A DNA stretch of 64,000 nucleotides from Clostridiales bacterium (GTDB taxonomy: Bacteria > Bacillota > Clostridia > Saccharofermentanales > Saccharofermentanaceae): assembly GCA_017545245.1 (NCBI GenBank), contig JAFWPB010000007.1, positions 1-64,000 on the forward strand, written 5' to 3'. The position numbers and the translations under genes were made by a program. How positions within the stretch are numbered: position 1 is the stretch's first letter; each line of letters starts with the position of its first letter. The notes below the pieces were generated by a model. It was given only the letters and a program-made list of their open reading frames with translations. It was not told where the DNA came from and searched no databases. Shown one piece after another: positions 57,699-64,000 of this stretch.

Positions 57699-59420
57699 TC
57701 ATTCGATGATATAGGCATAGAGATTTCGATTGCTGTAACGGCTACCGTCCTCATTCTCCAGAATAAGTGCGAATCCAATCTTCTTTGTCACACTTGTCCC
57801 ATCCCGGAAATATACTGTCATCTCTATAGCTGCATCTTTCAAGGCAGTATTAAAATAGTCGGAATCCTCGTATCCCTTCATCGTAAACAGATCCGTGTCC
57901 TTGGACTTTAATTCCTCATTGCCACTCACATCAAGTTCCACGCAAATTTCATAATTCTGCATTTCCTGTACCGGATACTGCATGGAGAAGGACGAGTAGC
58001 AATGATGGACCATTTCTCCTTTTTCAGGATGTTCCGGATCCTTTGCATACGCCGCTTCGTTTACATCGTCACCGATACTGCTTTCTGTTCCTTTGATCCT
58101 GTATTCTTCATCGCCTACTCTAAAGTCAACGTCAAAGCACAGATTCTCGCTTAAGGACCGGAATTCCACATGATCGACATCCTCGCCGTCTGCTATGAAC
58201 GGGAGTCCGAAAAAGACATAGACCCATCCATTCTCCCAGGAACCCCTGCCGAGTCCTCCGTTCCCGTTTTCGAACGTATACGGGATGACCGGCAGATTCG
58301 GGTCGTTCAGGACGTTCTTTTCTTCCACAATCTTCTTCAGTCTTTCCTGTTCCTGAAGCACTTCCGGATCCACCTCCGGATCCTTGCCAAGTTCTTCATC
58401 CGTAAATGGTTCCCGATCAATGCCTTCTTCCTTATAAGATCTCAGGTGGACCTCACCGGGTTCTTCTGAAGATCCTTTGATATAGCATGCAAAACCGTCC
58501 GTTATTTCGTTATATACGGTGCCATCTTCATCCTCATATGAATACGGGACTTTTGCACCTTTGATACCGATATCGGTAACTTCACTCGAACCATCTTTGA
58601 AATTGACTTTGACCGTGACCACGATATCCTTACACAGGGCGGTAAGAACATCGCAAGTATAAGGAAAATAATGTTCGTCATCGAGCTCGAGGTCAACATG
58701 TTCATAAACATCCTGACGGTCCTCAGTCAGTACGCAGAGATACTTCTTATAGTCTTCTCCGTATCCGGAAGGAGCCATCTCTTTATACGCCTGATAAAAA
58801 TCGACCATACCTATGTCAAAGATACTGTCCCCTATATAATACCTGTGCGGTTCATCTGGCCAATCGGAAAGATACCGGTCATCCAGGTTGATCTTTTCGC
58901 CCGTGATGTTGTCCGGTGAAGTTCCGTTATGGGCAATCGCCACCTCCGCATTTTTGAATGAATACTCCACACTCTCCACATTGTCACCGACAACGGAAAG
59001 AGGAAACTCACACTCAAAGAAGAAATCATAGTATGAACTGCCCATTGACTTCAATGCCGAGGTCAGATTCTCAAGCGGGATCGAATTGTCGTATCTCAGT
59101 CCCTGTCCGGCGACCATAATGGTATATGTTTCACACTTTATTTCATTCGGGTGATCTGTGCTTTCCGAAATCAGGAATCCCGCATCTGCTTTCTCCTTTC
59201 CGTATCTTACCGCGCGATACACGGCACAAGACAAGAGAAGGACGGAAGCGGCAGCGGTAATTGCCAGCATGCGTGTAACGGTCTTTCCATTGTTATTCTT
59301 CTTCGGGCTCACTTCCCGGATCGTCCCATGATCCGGCAGATCTAAAAGTGCCTGATCCACTTTGGCATTTACAATATCCGGGATCATCACATTCTCTTCA
59401 AATATATTCCTGTCGTCCAT
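57699..59420 (-). CDS. Membrane-bound anti-sigma factor-like protein
   Basis: 573 residues. A short cytoplasmic N-terminus of about 48 residues, one membrane helix (TRMLAITAAASVLLLSCAVYRAV) and a large extracellular acidic part (Asp/Glu-rich, with several tyrosine and glycine strands). Its gene overlaps the upstream ECF sigma gene by 23 bases, the usual arrangement for a cognate anti-sigma factor, but the cytoplasmic part shows no clear zinc-binding ASD motif. Anti-sigma activity is inferred from context; the extracellular domain is unassigned (DUF4179-type proteins look similar). Confidence 0.75.
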   Translation of the reverse strand: MDDRNIFEENVMIPDIVNAKVDQALLDLPDHGTIREVSPKKNNNGKTVTRMLAITAAASVLLLSCAVYRAVRYGKEKADAGFLISESTDHPNEIKCETYTIMVAGQGLRYDNSIPLENLTSALKSMGSSYYDFFFECEFPLSVVGDNVESVEYSFKNAEVAIAHNGTSPDNITGEKINLDDRYLSDWPDEPHRYYIGDSIFDIGMVDFYQAYKEMAPSGYGEDYKKYLCVLTEDRQDVYEHVDLELDDEHYFPYTCDVLTALCKDIVVTVKVNFKDGSSEVTDIGIKGAKVPYSYEDEDGTVYNEITDGFACYIKGSSEEPGEVHLRSYKEEGIDREPFTDEELGKDPEVDPEVLQEQERLKKIVEEKNVLNDPNLPVIPYTFENGNGGLGRGSWENGWVYVFFGLPFIADGEDVDHVEFRSLSENLCFDVDFRVGDEEYRIKGTESSIGDDVNEAAYAKDPEHPEKGEMVHHCYSSFSMQYPVQEMQNYEICVELDVSGNEELKSKDTDLFTMKGYEDSDYFNTALKDAAIEMTVYFRDGTSVTKKIGFALILENEDGSRYSNRNLYAYIIE

Positions 59421-59943
59421 TTTTCATTTCTCCTTGAAAATCACAGTTGTAATATCCGGCAAGTTTCTTTCTTGCCCGCTGCAACCGTGTCGTGACTGCG
59501 GTCTTGCTGATATTCAGGATCTGTGCGATTTCTTTCGTTTCGAACTCGTGCAAATAAAAGAGGATCACCACCATACGGTATTTCTCATCAAGAAAGCTCA
59601 GCGCCTCCTTGAGTTCGAGATTGTACTCATCTGTGACAGCGGGTTCCTTCCATTCTGAAAGGTCCGTAAAGCGTTTCCTTTCATTTATCATTGCATAACA
59701 GCGATTGATCAGTATCTTTGTCATCCATGTTTTGAAATACCTTTCTTCCCGAAGGCCTGTGATCTTCTCCCAGCAGGTAAGAATGGTATCCTGCATCGCA
59801 TCGGCAACATCCTCGTCATTCATAAGAATGGCCAGTGCGACTTTATACATGTACTGTTTATTCAACTGAATCAGACTCGCAAAAGCATCTTTATCGTTTT
59901 TCTTTGCAGCTATCACCAACTGCAGTTCTTCAGTGGTGGTCAT
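59398..59943 (-). CDS. ECF-type RNA polymerase sigma factor
   Basis: 181 residues. Region 2 (FASLIQLNKQYMYKVALAILMNDEDVADAMQDTILTCWEKI) and region 4 (ALSFLDEKYRMVVILFYLHEFETKEIAQILNISKTAVTTRLQRARKKL) are those of extracytoplasmic-function sigma factors. The start follows AGGAGG by 5 bases. A TATAAT box lies about 65 bases upstream on the minus strand. The overlapping downstream membrane protein is the probable anti-sigma partner, so the pair likely answers an envelope signal. Confidence 0.93.
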   Translation of the reverse strand: MTTTEELQLVIAAKKNDKDAFASLIQLNKQYMYKVALAILMNDEDVADAMQDTILTCWEKITGLREERYFKTWMTKILINRCYAMINERKRFTDLSEWKEPAVTDEYNLELKEALSFLDEKYRMVVILFYLHEFETKEIAQILNISKTAVTTRLQRARKKLAGYYNCDFQGEMKNGRQEYI

Positions 59944-60063
59944 CTACGCCTCCTTTTCTCAACTTAATGAAATAAGCGCTTTTTTCGATACACCCATTAG
60001 ATAGATTATAAACGAGTTTGGTCACACATCTGGTGAAAAAATATTCCACTGTCTTTCTTGGAC

Positions 60064-60110
60064 GAAAAAAGCTGTGTATTTTCGGGACCTCCCGATAAAT
60101 ACACAGCCTT
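60064..60110 (-). terminator. Terminator of the SmsC-SmsB operon
   Basis: AAGGCTGTGTATTT pairs with AAATACACAGCTT around TCGGGACCTCCCGA, followed on the minus strand by TTTTTTCG, 24 bases past the SmsB stop. Confidence 0.85.
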
Positions 60111-60133
60111 ATTGATCACTTTTATCTTTTAGA

Positions 60134-61060
60134 TCACTTCAAGAAGCCATTGATGATCTGCTCTTCCGCTTCCTGTTCGGTGAGACCGAATGTCATGAGC
60201 TTGATCAGCTGCTCGCCGGCGATTTTTCCGATGGCCGCTTCGTGTACGAGTGCCGCGTCGACATTGTTTGCTTCGAGGCCCGGAACAGCCAGGATCCGTC
60301 CGTTGTCCATGATGATCGCATCGCACTCGGTGTGACCAGAGCAGGCAGCATTACCTGTCAAAACCGCATCGAACTTCTGATAGGAATCATCTCTTGCAAC
60401 AGAACGTGAAACGACGTCAGCGGAGGAGCCTTCGCCGTTCAGATCTACGCGGTAGTTACTGACGGCATTCTGGTTTCCATGAGTCATGAGACGCTCATGC
60501 ACGACCAGTCTCGCGCCCTTGCCGAGTTCGGCTTTGGTATCACGGACAGTATCGTCGACGCCCTTGATCTGGGTCATCTCCATCTCCATGTAGCTGTCCT
60601 CTTCCATATACACTTCCGTTCCCGGATTCAGGATACGCTTACCTGTGCCCTCACCGGAACCGTAGTGCTTCTCGACGTACTTGACCTTCGCACCTTTTCC
60701 GACGAAGAAACGGTGGATACCGTCATGCTCGGAGTCTTTCGGGCCGCAGTTGTCGATACCGCATCCCGCAACGATCACGACGTCGCAATCCTCACCGATA
60801 TAGAAATCGTTATAAACGATCTCCTTGATGCCGCTCGCCGTCATGACGACCGGGATATGCACACTCTCGTTCTTCGTGCCCGGCTTGATCTTGATGTCGA
60901 TGCCCGAGCCATTCTCCTTCGGGATGATCTCGATATTCGCCGTGGAATTTCTTGCCACCGCCTTACCATTGGAGCGGATGTTAAAAGCACCCACCGGTAC
61001 CTTATGCAGGTCTGCAACTTCTTCTAAGAGACGATCGGAAACATTATCTAATTCGAACAT
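60134..61060 (-). CDS. SufB/SufD-like Fe-S assembly scaffold (SmsB type)
   Basis: 308 residues, a short SufB/D-family protein: a beta-helical core (VVIVAGCGIDNCGPKDSEHDGIHRFFVGKGAKVKYVEKHYG) and the C-terminal signature (GHTECDAIIMDNG, EAAIGKIAGEQLIKLMTFGLTEQEAEEQII). The length of about 310 and its pairing with a single SufC-like ATPase match the minimal SmsC-SmsB system described in anaerobes and archaea rather than the multi-gene SUF operon. It would assemble iron-sulphur clusters. The start overlaps the SufC stop by one base (TAATG). Confidence 0.9.
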   Translation of the reverse strand: MFELDNVSDRLLEEVADLHKVPVGAFNIRSNGKAVARNSTANIEIIPKENGSGIDIKIKPGTKNESVHIPVVMTASGIKEIVYNDFYIGEDCDVVIVAGCGIDNCGPKDSEHDGIHRFFVGKGAKVKYVEKHYGSGEGTGKRILNPGTEVYMEEDSYMEMEMTQIKGVDDTVRDTKAELGKGARLVVHERLMTHGNQNAVSNYRVDLNGEGSSADVVSRSVARDDSYQKFDAVLTGNAACSGHTECDAIIMDNGRILAVPGLEANNVDAALVHEAAIGKIAGEQLIKLMTFGLTEQEAEEQIINGFLK

Positions 61061-61809
61061 TACTCTTCGCCTCCTTCCAAAGCCTGGTCCTTACCGCAAC
61101 GCTTTACGGCAGACATGGTGCCGGCCAGTTTCGGGAGCACCTGCTCCTTCGGACCGTGCTCGACGAGCTTTCCGTCAGAAAGAACGATGATCTCGTCAGC
61201 AATATTCAGGATCCTCTCCTGATGCGAAATGATCAGGATCGAGCTGTCCTTGATGTCTTTTCTCATACCTTCGAAAACCTTGATGAGGTTCTGGAAACTC
61301 CAAAGATCGATTCCCGCCTCCGGCTCATCGAAAACAGAAAGCTGCGATGCTTTTGCTAGAACGGTTGCGATCTCGATACGCTTCAGCTCACCACCGGAAA
61401 GGCTCGCGTTCACTTCACGGTTGATGTAGTCTCTCGCGCAAAGACCGACTGCGGAAAGATACTTGCAGGCGTCGACAGACGAAAGCTTTGTGCCTGTCGC
61501 CAGACGGATCAGGTCGAAGACCTGAAGTCCCTTGAATCTTACCGGCTGCTGGAAAGCAAAACCGATACCGGCTATAGCACGGTCCGTGATCGACATTTCC
61601 GTGATGTCTTCACCATTAAAAAGGATCTTACCCGATGTTGGCTTGATGATACCCGCGATCAACTTGGCCATCGTGGACTTACCACCACCGTTTGGACCGG
61701 TAATGACTGTCAGATGTCCGTCCGGGATCGTCAGACTAATGTCATGCAGGATCTCTTTATCCTGTCCTTCCTCATTCACTTCGAATGAGACATGCTGTAA
61801 TTCAAGCAT
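61060..61809 (-). CDS. sufC: SufC-like ABC ATPase (SmsC type)
   Basis: 249 residues. Walker A GPNGGGKS (about 39-46), Q-loop FQQPVRFKG, signature LSGGELKRIE, Walker B LSVFDEPEAGIDLW and H-loop ISHQ are complete. It energises the SufB/D-type scaffold encoded directly downstream. The Gly-rich Walker A and PEAG motif are typical of SufC. The start follows AAGGAGAGCATC. No sufS, sufU or sufD gene is nearby. Confidence 0.93.
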   Translation of the reverse strand: MLELQHVSFEVNEEGQDKEILHDISLTIPDGHLTVITGPNGGGKSTMAKLIAGIIKPTSGKILFNGEDITEMSITDRAIAGIGFAFQQPVRFKGLQVFDLIRLATGTKLSSVDACKYLSAVGLCARDYINREVNASLSGGELKRIEIATVLAKASQLSVFDEPEAGIDLWSFQNLIKVFEGMRKDIKDSSILIISHQERILNIADEIIVLSDGKLVEHGPKEQVLPKLAGTMSAVKRCGKDQALEGGEE

Positions 61810-61893
61810 GATGCTCTCCTTATCTAGGGAATTATATTATTTCAGTGCTTTTGGAGCGGAAAAAGAAACTGCCCCGGTCCGCAAAGACACCGA

Positions 61894-62898
61894 TCAGAAT
61901 TCAACCATGGGATATTGTACCACGATTTGGAAGCCTTTTCCTGTCTCTGAGGCAACATCCAGAGTAAATTTCATGTCATCCGCTACTTTTTTTACCAGAT
62001 ACAAGCCCATGCCGGTCGCTTTTTTCCGCACGGCGCCTGTATCGCCCGTGAAACCACGCTCAAAAATGAACGGCAGATCGCAGGATTTCACGCCGATTCC
62101 ATTATCTGAAATGACCAGCTTGTCGGGACCTTTTGAAGCAAACTTCAGCTCCGGCTCCTCGGAAGAATACTTGATCGCATTGCTGACGATCTGACCGAGG
62201 ATAAACCGGAGCGCGCGCCGATCAGCGAAAAGCACTTCCGACGTCAGGTCATTGATCACGGTAAAGTTCTTTTCGGAAAGGAGCGGGCGGTAATCCTCGA
62301 CGACCTCGTCCACCGCGTCTTTCAGACAAAGCTTCTCAAGAAGGTAATCCTTCCGCTCGCCTTTGACGCGGGCATACTGGAGCATCTGCTCCACCGACTC
62401 ACTGAGGTTGCTGCGGATGTACTCCATCTTATAGACCATCTCCGGATCCATGGAATCGCGGTTGTTATCGAGGATCATGGTCAGAAGCGCAATCGGCGTT
62501 TTGGCCTCGTGCGCCCACTTCTCAACATACTCCTCGTAGTCCTCATTCTGAGCGATCAGCGTGCCCTTCTGCTGCTCATTCTTCTCAAGAAGCTCCAGCA
62601 GGACTTTCAATCGTGCCTTCGTGCCGCCCTTATGCCGGTTCAGAAAAATCTGTGCCTGGCTCGCGTCAGAATTCTGGAGATAATCGGAAAACGCCTTTGC
62701 GATCCGGCGTTCGCGCGCCCACAGATAGGCGCACACCGCGGCAAAAGAAAAGATCGTAAAAAGAATCAGCGACAAGGAAAGAATGCCGATCGCACGGGCG
62801 TCCACCACCCAGAGCGTGCCGACAAAAAAGGCATCGCACAGGAGCATAAACAACAGCCAGACAGCATGTTCACGAAGGATACCGGTAAACTTTTTCAT
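61894..62898 (-). CDS. Sensor histidine kinase, BceS-like intramembrane-sensing type
   Basis: 334 residues with two N-terminal membrane helices separated by only a few residues (about 12-30 and 36-60), so no extracellular sensor domain. The dimerisation box has the phosphorylated His in KWAHEAKTPIALL; the ATPase part has NAIKYSSEEPEL, DNGIGV and GFTGDTGAVRKKATGMGLYL. This layout is the BceS family that senses antimicrobial peptides through a partner FtsX-type transporter. It overlaps the response regulator by 4 bases. Confidence 0.93.
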   Translation of the reverse strand: MKKFTGILREHAVWLLFMLLCDAFFVGTLWVVDARAIGILSLSLILFTIFSFAAVCAYLWARERRIAKAFSDYLQNSDASQAQIFLNRHKGGTKARLKVLLELLEKNEQQKGTLIAQNEDYEEYVEKWAHEAKTPIALLTMILDNNRDSMDPEMVYKMEYIRSNLSESVEQMLQYARVKGERKDYLLEKLCLKDAVDEVVEDYRPLLSEKNFTVINDLTSEVLFADRRALRFILGQIVSNAIKYSSEEPELKFASKGPDKLVISDNGIGVKSCDLPFIFERGFTGDTGAVRKKATGMGLYLVKKVADDMKFTLDVASETGKGFQIVVQYPMVEF

Positions 62899-63575
62899 GT
62901 GGTCTCCTCCGAAGGCATCAGCCGGTAGCCGACACCGCGCTCGGGCACGATGGAAAGCTTCATGGAAAGGCTGCTCATCGTCTTCTTCAGCCTCGTCAGG
63001 TTGACCTGAAGCGCGTTCTCATCGATAAACTCGCTCGTTCCCCAGACCGCTTCGCAGATGGTTTCTTTCGTCACCACATTGCCCATGTCCAGCATCAAGG
63101 TCTCGAGGATCTTGCCCTGATTCTTCGGCAAAAGCACTGACCGGTTGTCGATATAGAGTGTATACGTGCCGCGGTCGAGAAGGAATCCCGGACCCTCGAG
63201 CATGTTGCTTCTTCCTTCGTAGCGTTTGAGGACATTCGCGATCCTCGCCAGAAGGCGCTCTTTGCGATAAGGTTTCGTGATGAATTCATCCGCGCCGAGT
63301 TCCAACGCAAGAAGCTCATCACGCAGCTGATCCCGGGAGGTCAGAACGACCACCGGGACCGCGCTTTTATTCTTCACTTCACGGCAGATCTGAAAGCCGC
63401 TTTTTTCCGGGAGATTGATGTCCAGAAGCAGAAGGTCCGGAAGTTCTTCGAGAACTCTTTCCGTCACGCAGGTAAAATCGGAGAGGACGGATACACTATA
63501 CCCTTCCTTTTCGAGCATGGTGCGAAGCTCCTGTGCCACCATCTCTTCATCTTCGACTACCGCGATACGCTTCAT
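62895..63575 (-). CDS. Response regulator, OmpR/BceR type
   Basis: 226 residues. The receiver domain has EDEE, the phosphorylated Asp in LLLDINLPEKSG and Lys in TKPYRKE; the C-terminal winged helix of the OmpR type follows (RGTYTLYIDNRSVLLPKNQGKILETLM and GVGYRL). The start at 63575 follows AAGGAAG by 8 bases. It is translated ahead of the kinase and lies downstream of the partial permease gene, the usual order for a BceAB-RS-type detoxification module. Confidence 0.93.
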   Translation of the reverse strand: MKRIAVVEDEEMVAQELRTMLEKEGYSVSVLSDFTCVTERVLEELPDLLLLDINLPEKSGFQICREVKNKSAVPVVVLTSRDQLRDELLALELGADEFITKPYRKERLLARIANVLKRYEGRSNMLEGPGFLLDRGTYTLYIDNRSVLLPKNQGKILETLMLDMGNVVTKETICEAVWGTSEFIDENALQVNLTRLKKTMSSLSMKLSIVPERGVGYRLMPSEETT

Positions 63576-63652
63576 GAACAGGTCTTCCTTTCCGTCTCCC
63601 CGCATCCCGCATTCTTCCCGCAGCAAGCCCTTGGGGAAGTGCTTTTGGATCG

Positions 63653-64000
63653 TTACTCTTCTCTTTCCGGAGTCATCAGGGTCTCCAGGAATCTCGAGCT
63701 CGAACGCTTAACGAGGAACATATACACATATTCTATCAGACCGAACAGGACAATCACAATCAGGACCACAGGAATCATTTGCGACATGCTGACTTTTGTC
63801 CGGCTCGAGAGGATCGCGTTAAAGAGTGCACGTGTGGCGAAGTATGCACTTGCGCAGGCTACGGCGATCGGAATGCCGAAATACCAGTTGATCTGCTTCT
63901 TCGAGCTCTTGTACAGCGTCTTGTGGTCTGCACCGAGCTTCACCAGTGTACGGTAACGGCGGGAAGAACGCTTCTGTCCCATGAGGAACTGTACCGCGAG
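63653..64000 (-). CDS. FtsX-type ABC permease (BceB-like), C-terminal part
   Basis: The frame is open at the right window edge; the last 115 codons are visible. Three membrane segments of the FtsX domain are present (WYFGIPIAVACASAYFA, MSQMIPVVLIVIVLFGLIEYVYM and the preceding segment), after the QFLMGQKRSSRRYRTLVKLGAD helix that is typical of BceB permeases. The rest of the gene and a cognate ATPase are expected beyond the window. The likely job is a bacitracin- or peptide-detoxifying transporter that also signals to the adjacent kinase. Confidence 0.8.
   Translation of the reverse strand, partial: LAVQFLMGQKRSSRRYRTLVKLGADHKTLYKSSKKQINWYFGIPIAVACASAYFATRALFNAILSSRTKVSMSQMIPVVLIVIVLFGLIEYVYMFLVKRSSSRFLETLMTPEREE

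Overview
The window looks like chromosome from an anaerobic, low-to-mid-GC member of the Clostridia (Bacillota). The evidence is the set WhiA, RapZ, HprK and MurB, a T-box leader, a PadR regulator with a HAAS partner, a BceRS-type two-component system beside an FtsX-type permease, a two-gene SufC/SufB-like iron-sulphur assembly pair, and vegetative promoters that often carry a TGnTATAAT extended -10. A GTP-type PEP carboxykinase is less usual for that group. I cannot name the species. No prophage, insertion sequence, rRNA or CRISPR array is visible. Most genes lie on the minus strand.

Layout. 0-10 kb: end of pckG, a lipoprotein, tRNA-Gly and tRNA-Thr, a zinc-ribbon membrane protein, a CaxA-type Na+/Ca2+ exchanger, a sirtuin, an ABC-F ATPase, two paralogous amidases and an SDR oxidoreductase. 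10-18 kb: one minus-strand aromatic amino acid operon, tyrA, aroE-aroK fusion, aroB, aroA, aroC, aroQ-chorismate mutase fusion and a VanZ-like gene, driven by an extended -10 promoter at 17.76 kb. It covers dehydroquinate formation to chorismate and the tyrosine branch; DAHP synthase and pheA are absent. 18-24 kb: two very large paralogous solute-binding lipoproteins and an EamA-type transporter with a foldable leader. 24-32 kb: VWA protein, c-di-GMP EAL protein, glnA, a macro-domain protein and a zinc-ribbon membrane pair. 32-37 kb: paaK under a T-box, a PadR/HAAS operon with a clear palindromic operator, and a DUF4003-like protein. 37-44 kb: whiA, rapZ, murB, hprK and an EF-G paralogue with an in-frame UGA. 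44-51 kb: envelope proteins, namely a coiled-coil giant, zinc-ribbon membrane proteins, a DUF2752 protein, a Thr-rich CAP protein and an orphan prepilin. 51-57 kb: CCA-adding enzyme, an iron-ADH-fold protein lacking metal ligands, a GH31 protein lacking catalytic residues, and a surface beta-repeat protein. 57-64 kb: tRNA-Ala, an ECF sigma/anti-sigma pair, the SmsB/SmsC pair and a BceRS/permease cluster cut by the window end.

The best candidates for something undescribed are two families of intergenic hairpin elements (I: 27244-27317, 27340-27408, 35403-35550; II: 31917-32062, 41460-41620). Within a family a short core with internal loops is conserved, while the long arms differ from locus to locus yet pair with themselves. 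In family II the arms contain an inverted copy of the 3' end of the neighbouring gene, including coding sequence. Separately, two 10-base words, AAAAGCACTT (11 exact copies) and AGTTCTTTTC (10 copies, all on the plus strand), are far more frequent than chance and strand-skewed.
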